Source: Lachnospiraceae bacterium (GTDB lineage: Bacteria; Bacillota; Clostridia; Lachnospirales; Lachnospiraceae). Taken from it: a stretch of 34,043 nt of DNA. A program made the position numbers and the translations under genes. This document shows positions 32,166 to 34,043 of the stretch, piece after piece; the first letter of the stretch is position 1, and every line of letters starts with the position of its first letter. The notes under the pieces were generated by a model that saw only the letters and a list, made by a program, of their open reading frames with translations, made no database searches and had not been told where the DNA came from. The stretch covers positions 1 through 34,043 of the forward strand of contig JAFSIA010000043.1 in NCBI GenBank assembly GCA_017440045.1, in the 5' to 3' direction.

Positions 32166-32855
32166 TCATTTCCAAGGCCTTTTCTTATCCAGCCAACCAT
32201 TATTTTTCCAATAATCTTTTTCTATTTGACTTGAGCCCATACCATTAAGCTGCATCATTCGCATCATATTAAATATAAATCTTGTTTTGATGCCAACATG
32301 AACTTTTGTCTTCTTAATGGTTTTTGCTAATTTTGCAATGTCTTTACTAATTTTATCCTTTTTCTTGTCGGCAACCTGCTCCCAGCTCATCGCCTGAACA
32401 GCTATGCCATATCCCTTAACATATGGTATTCCCCAATAAAACAATGCATTTGTAATATCCTTGATAGCTGATTTTGCTCCTCTGCCTGCTGCTGTTGATA
32501 TTACCACAGCCTTCTTTGAAAACATACACGCTCTTGGTCTATGTGACATCCAATATGTAAAAGTAAGGTCAATAAATGCTTTCATTGACGCTGATGCACG
32601 CATACAATAAGTTGGCGTGGTAAAAATTAATAAATCCGCACACTCAACCGCCTGCATAATCCGATTTTTCTCATTATAGAAAGGACATTTTTCATCATCC
32701 TCAATACACTTATAGCATCCCACACAGAAATGTTCCAAATCTCTTGGTAAAAAGAATTCCTGTATATCACTGTTAACAAACTGTTCTTCAAGTAGCTTAC
32801 TGATATGATATGTGCTGCCCTTATGATTTTGACCGTGTATTAATGTAATTTTCAT
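32166..32855 (-). CDS. flavodoxin-fold NAD(P)H reductase, iron-sulfur-flavoprotein-like
   Basis: A 229-residue protein with a flavodoxin-like fold for FMN (GQNHKGSTYHISK phosphate loop; LIFTTPTYCMRASASMK). Cys44, Cys47, Cys50 and Cys57 form the compact CX2CX2CX6C motif of iron-sulfur flavoproteins, which may hold a 4Fe-4S cluster. It probably carries electrons from NAD(P)H or ferredoxin to an unknown acceptor. The start overlaps the TetR stop by one base, and the pair is controlled by the promoter at 33506-33534. Confidence 0.85.
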   Translation of the reverse strand: MKITLIHGQNHKGSTYHISKLLEEQFVNSDIQEFFLPRDLEHFCVGCYKCIEDDEKCPFYNEKNRIMQAVECADLLIFTTPTYCMRASASMKAFIDLTFTYWMSHRPRACMFSKKAVVISTAAGRGAKSAIKDITNALFYWGIPYVKGYGIAVQAMSWEQVADKKKDKISKDIAKLAKTIKKTKVHVGIKTRFIFNMMRMMQLNGMGSSQIEKDYWKNNGWLDKKRPWK

Positions 32856-33472
32856 TACTTTTCCTCCGCATAATTTATATTAAATTGGTGTATATGTGCT
32901 TCTAGTAATTTTAATGCTTCCTGCTCTCTCTCTGGATGGCGGTCGCATATTGTGAGTAGAGTATATATGGGAGCATAGAATTGCATTGCCAAAATCTTTG
33001 CGTCTGCTTGTTTAAACTTGCCGTTCGCAATAAATATTTTAAACAATTCACTTTGATAGTCCAAAGGGGCATCAAAATATTGCTTCGAATATATAGCTGC
33101 TAACTCTGAATCACGGAACTGCTCGATAGTCAGCAATTTTCTAAATAATCTCATCTGGTTGTCATGCAGAAAATAAAGAAACAAATTCTTCCCCATCTCC
33201 ACAAGAGCTTCCTCGGATATATCAGCATATATACCGGCATCTATATTTACATCATTCCCAGCAATCCCCATTGTAGCAGTATGCTTTACATAACCTTCTT
33301 TTAATTCTTCAAGTATGGCATTAAATATTTCCTGCTTATTCTTATAGTGCTTGTATAGGGATGGTGCTTTTATTCCTACAGCTTTAGCAATATCATTAAC
33401 ATAGACATCACTATAACCTTTTTCTGAAAATAATATCAATGCCTCTTCTATTATCCTCTTCTTCGTATTCAT
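32855..33472 (-). CDS. TetR/AcrR-family transcriptional regulator
   Basis: A 205-residue repressor with an N-terminal helix-turn-helix (about 5-50: TKKRIIEEALILFSEKGYSDVYVNDIAKAVGIKAPSLY is the region; SLYKHYKNKQEIF closes it) and a C-terminal ligand-binding helical domain. The start at 33472 is preferred because GGAGG lies just upstream, inside the longer frame. It is translationally coupled to the flavoprotein gene and probably binds the two palindromes in its own promoter. Inducer unknown. Confidence 0.9.
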   Translation of the reverse strand: MNTKKRIIEEALILFSEKGYSDVYVNDIAKAVGIKAPSLYKHYKNKQEIFNAILEELKEGYVKHTATMGIAGNDVNIDAGIYADISEEALVEMGKNLFLYFLHDNQMRLFRKLLTIEQFRDSELAAIYSKQYFDAPLDYQSELFKIFIANGKFKQADAKILAMQFYAPIYTLLTICDRHPEREQEALKLLEAHIHQFNINYAEEK

Positions 33473-33486
33473 ACAAACCTCCATTG

Positions 33487-33534
33487 GCTAATTCAGATTA
33501 GCTATATTGTAGGCTAATTTAGATTAGCTGTCAA
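33487..33534 (-). promoter_or_regulatory. TetR promoter with two tandem operators
   Basis: Minus strand: -35 TTGACA (33529-33534), 17-bp spacer, -10 TACAAT (33506-33511). Two copies of a 16-bp palindrome, GCTAAT-N4-ATTAGC, lie at 33513-33528 (exactly between the boxes) and 33487-33502 (just after the -10). Their centres are 26 bp apart. This fits tight autorepression by the TetR protein. Confidence 0.85.
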
Positions 33535-33543
33535 GTGATTAAT

Positions 33544-33577
33544 AAAAAGAGCGAATTGCATGTAAACTTGCTCTTTT
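33544..33577. repeat. terminator-like direct repeat, copy A
   Basis: A 34-nt unit whose ends AAAAAGAGC and GCTCTTTT pair. It matches copy B at 33751-33784 in about 30 of the first 32 positions. The A- and T-tracts make it a possible terminator on either strand. Confidence 0.7.
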
Positions 33578-33597
33578 CCCTACGGATTACTGCAAAA

Positions 33598-33733
33598 CCA
33601 AGAAATGAATTCGCAGACACTTCGTGTCTTGCTCATCATCTCTTGGTGCTTCACTACGTATTATCTGCGTACTCTGAGACAATCTCGAATCCGGTCGCTT
33701 CGCTCCCTTCTTCTCGACCATCTCAGATTCCTA
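33598..33733. other. stem-loop-rich intergenic sequence
   Basis: Hairpins at 33598-33646 (CCAAGA/TCTTGG outer, AGACAC/GTGTCT inner with a TTC loop) and about 33673-33727 (TCTGAGA/TCTCAGA outer). A 12-bp inverted repeat joins 33658-33669 with 33807-33818, enclosing copy B. No gene is seen. The pattern suggests a palindromic extragenic element or complex terminator array downstream of rpsI. Confidence 0.5.
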
Positions 33734-33734
33734 T

Positions 33735-33807
33735 GGAATTGCGGATATACAAAAAGAGCCAATTGCAAGTAAACTTGCTCTTGACTCTTTTTCCATATCC
33801 GCATTCC
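33735..33807 (-). terminator. nested terminator hairpin after rpsI, containing repeat copy B
   Basis: Outer arms (33735-33748 and 33795-33807) pair with one unpaired base. Inside, repeat copy B (33751-33784) forms a GAGC/GCTC hairpin followed on the minus strand by TTTTTGT. It lies 11 nt after the rpsI stop and probably ends that ribosomal-protein operon. Confidence 0.65.
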
Positions 33808-33817
33808 GCAGATAATA

Positions 33818-34043
33818 CTATCTCTTGCTGAACTGTGGTGCTCTTCTCGCTGCCTTTAAACCTGGCTTCTTTCTTTCCTTCATTCTTGGATCTCTTGTTA
33901 AGAATCCTTCCTTCTTTAATGTTGGTCTGAAATCTGCGTCTGCCTGTAATAAAGCTCTTGAGATACCATGTCTGATAGCACCAGCCTGACCTGTGTAACC
34001 GCCACCATGAACGTTTACCAATACATCATACTTGTCAACTGTC
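33818..34043 (-). CDS. rpsI: 30S ribosomal protein S9, C-terminal part (runs off the window)
   Basis: The last 74 codons of S9, a small-subunit protein whose C-terminal tail reaches the P-site tRNA. The frame continues to the window edge with [15 protein letters not shown], so the 5' part lies outside. The conserved [17 protein letters not shown] block and basic tail ending in APQFSKR are present. In most Firmicutes rplM lies just upstream, outside this window. Confidence 0.97.
   Translation of the reverse strand, partial: TVDKYDVLVNVHGGGYTGQAGAIRHGISRALLQADADFRPTLKKEGFLTRDPRMKERKKPGLKAARRAPQFSKR

Noticed and set aside
33544-33784. Possible CRISPR-like repeats
   Set aside because: Only two copies 207 nt apart, each self-complementary with A- and T-tracts, no regular spacing and no cas genes.

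Overview
The window reads as chromosomal DNA of an AT-rich Gram-positive anaerobe of the Clostridia, most likely a gut Lachnospiraceae. The reasons are low-GC coding sequence with strong AGGAGG-type ribosome binding sites, regulation by RNA leaders (Mn2+ riboswitch, Trp T-box, a pnuC leader), paired DegV proteins, a bile-salt-hydrolase-like enzyme, and a ribosomal S9 gene at the right edge. No rRNA, tRNA, CRISPR array, prophage or intact insertion sequence was seen.

Left part (1-6400). A 191-bp nested palindrome opens the window. Next is a leftward P-type ATPase behind a yybP-ykoY (Mn2+) riboswitch with its own terminator, so it is probably an Mn2+/Ca2+ exporter. A rightward five-gene operon follows (ATPase, membrane protein, YtrA-type GntR repressor, ATPase, membrane protein), with a palindromic operator over its promoter.

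Middle (6400-17550). A leftward lipid-related cluster holds a zinc-ribbon protein, a PlsC-like acyltransferase and two DegV fatty-acid-binding proteins. Then come a Nudix hydrolase, an exported NAGPA-type glycosidase overlapping a small membrane protein, another membrane protein, and pnuC behind a structured leader with a terminator. Pyruvate kinase is followed after 22 nt by a choloylglycine hydrolase; L-lactate dehydrogenase runs the other way. A surface lipoprotein with a transglutaminase domain and C-terminal repeats is followed closely by a metallo-beta-lactamase-fold hydrolase.

Right-middle (19700-28000). A leftward run holds a MerR regulator fused to a methyltransferase (with a 19-bp-spacer MerR promoter), a nucleoside phosphorylase, a shortened cis-prenyltransferase and a GNAT acetyltransferase. 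Facing it is a stand-alone TrpB2 under a T-box whose specifier codon is TGG. RsgA sits behind a long leader made of a consensus promoter, a 10-residue mini-ORF, mutually exclusive hairpins and two terminators; this looks like ribosome-mediated attenuation and is one of the two most interesting items. A PadR/HAAS pair follows.

Right part (28000-34043). A 3'-end scar of an ABC exporter gene abuts a two-gene module (XRE-type DNA-binding protein plus HipA-like kinase) with an operator palindrome inside its promoter. Next is an amino-acid ABC transporter whose fused binding protein has its two lobes in reversed order (circular permutation) ahead of the permease; this is the other top item. A TetR regulator with two tandem operators controls an iron-sulfur-flavoprotein-like reductase. 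A stem-loop-rich intergenic region and the 3' part of rpsI close the window.
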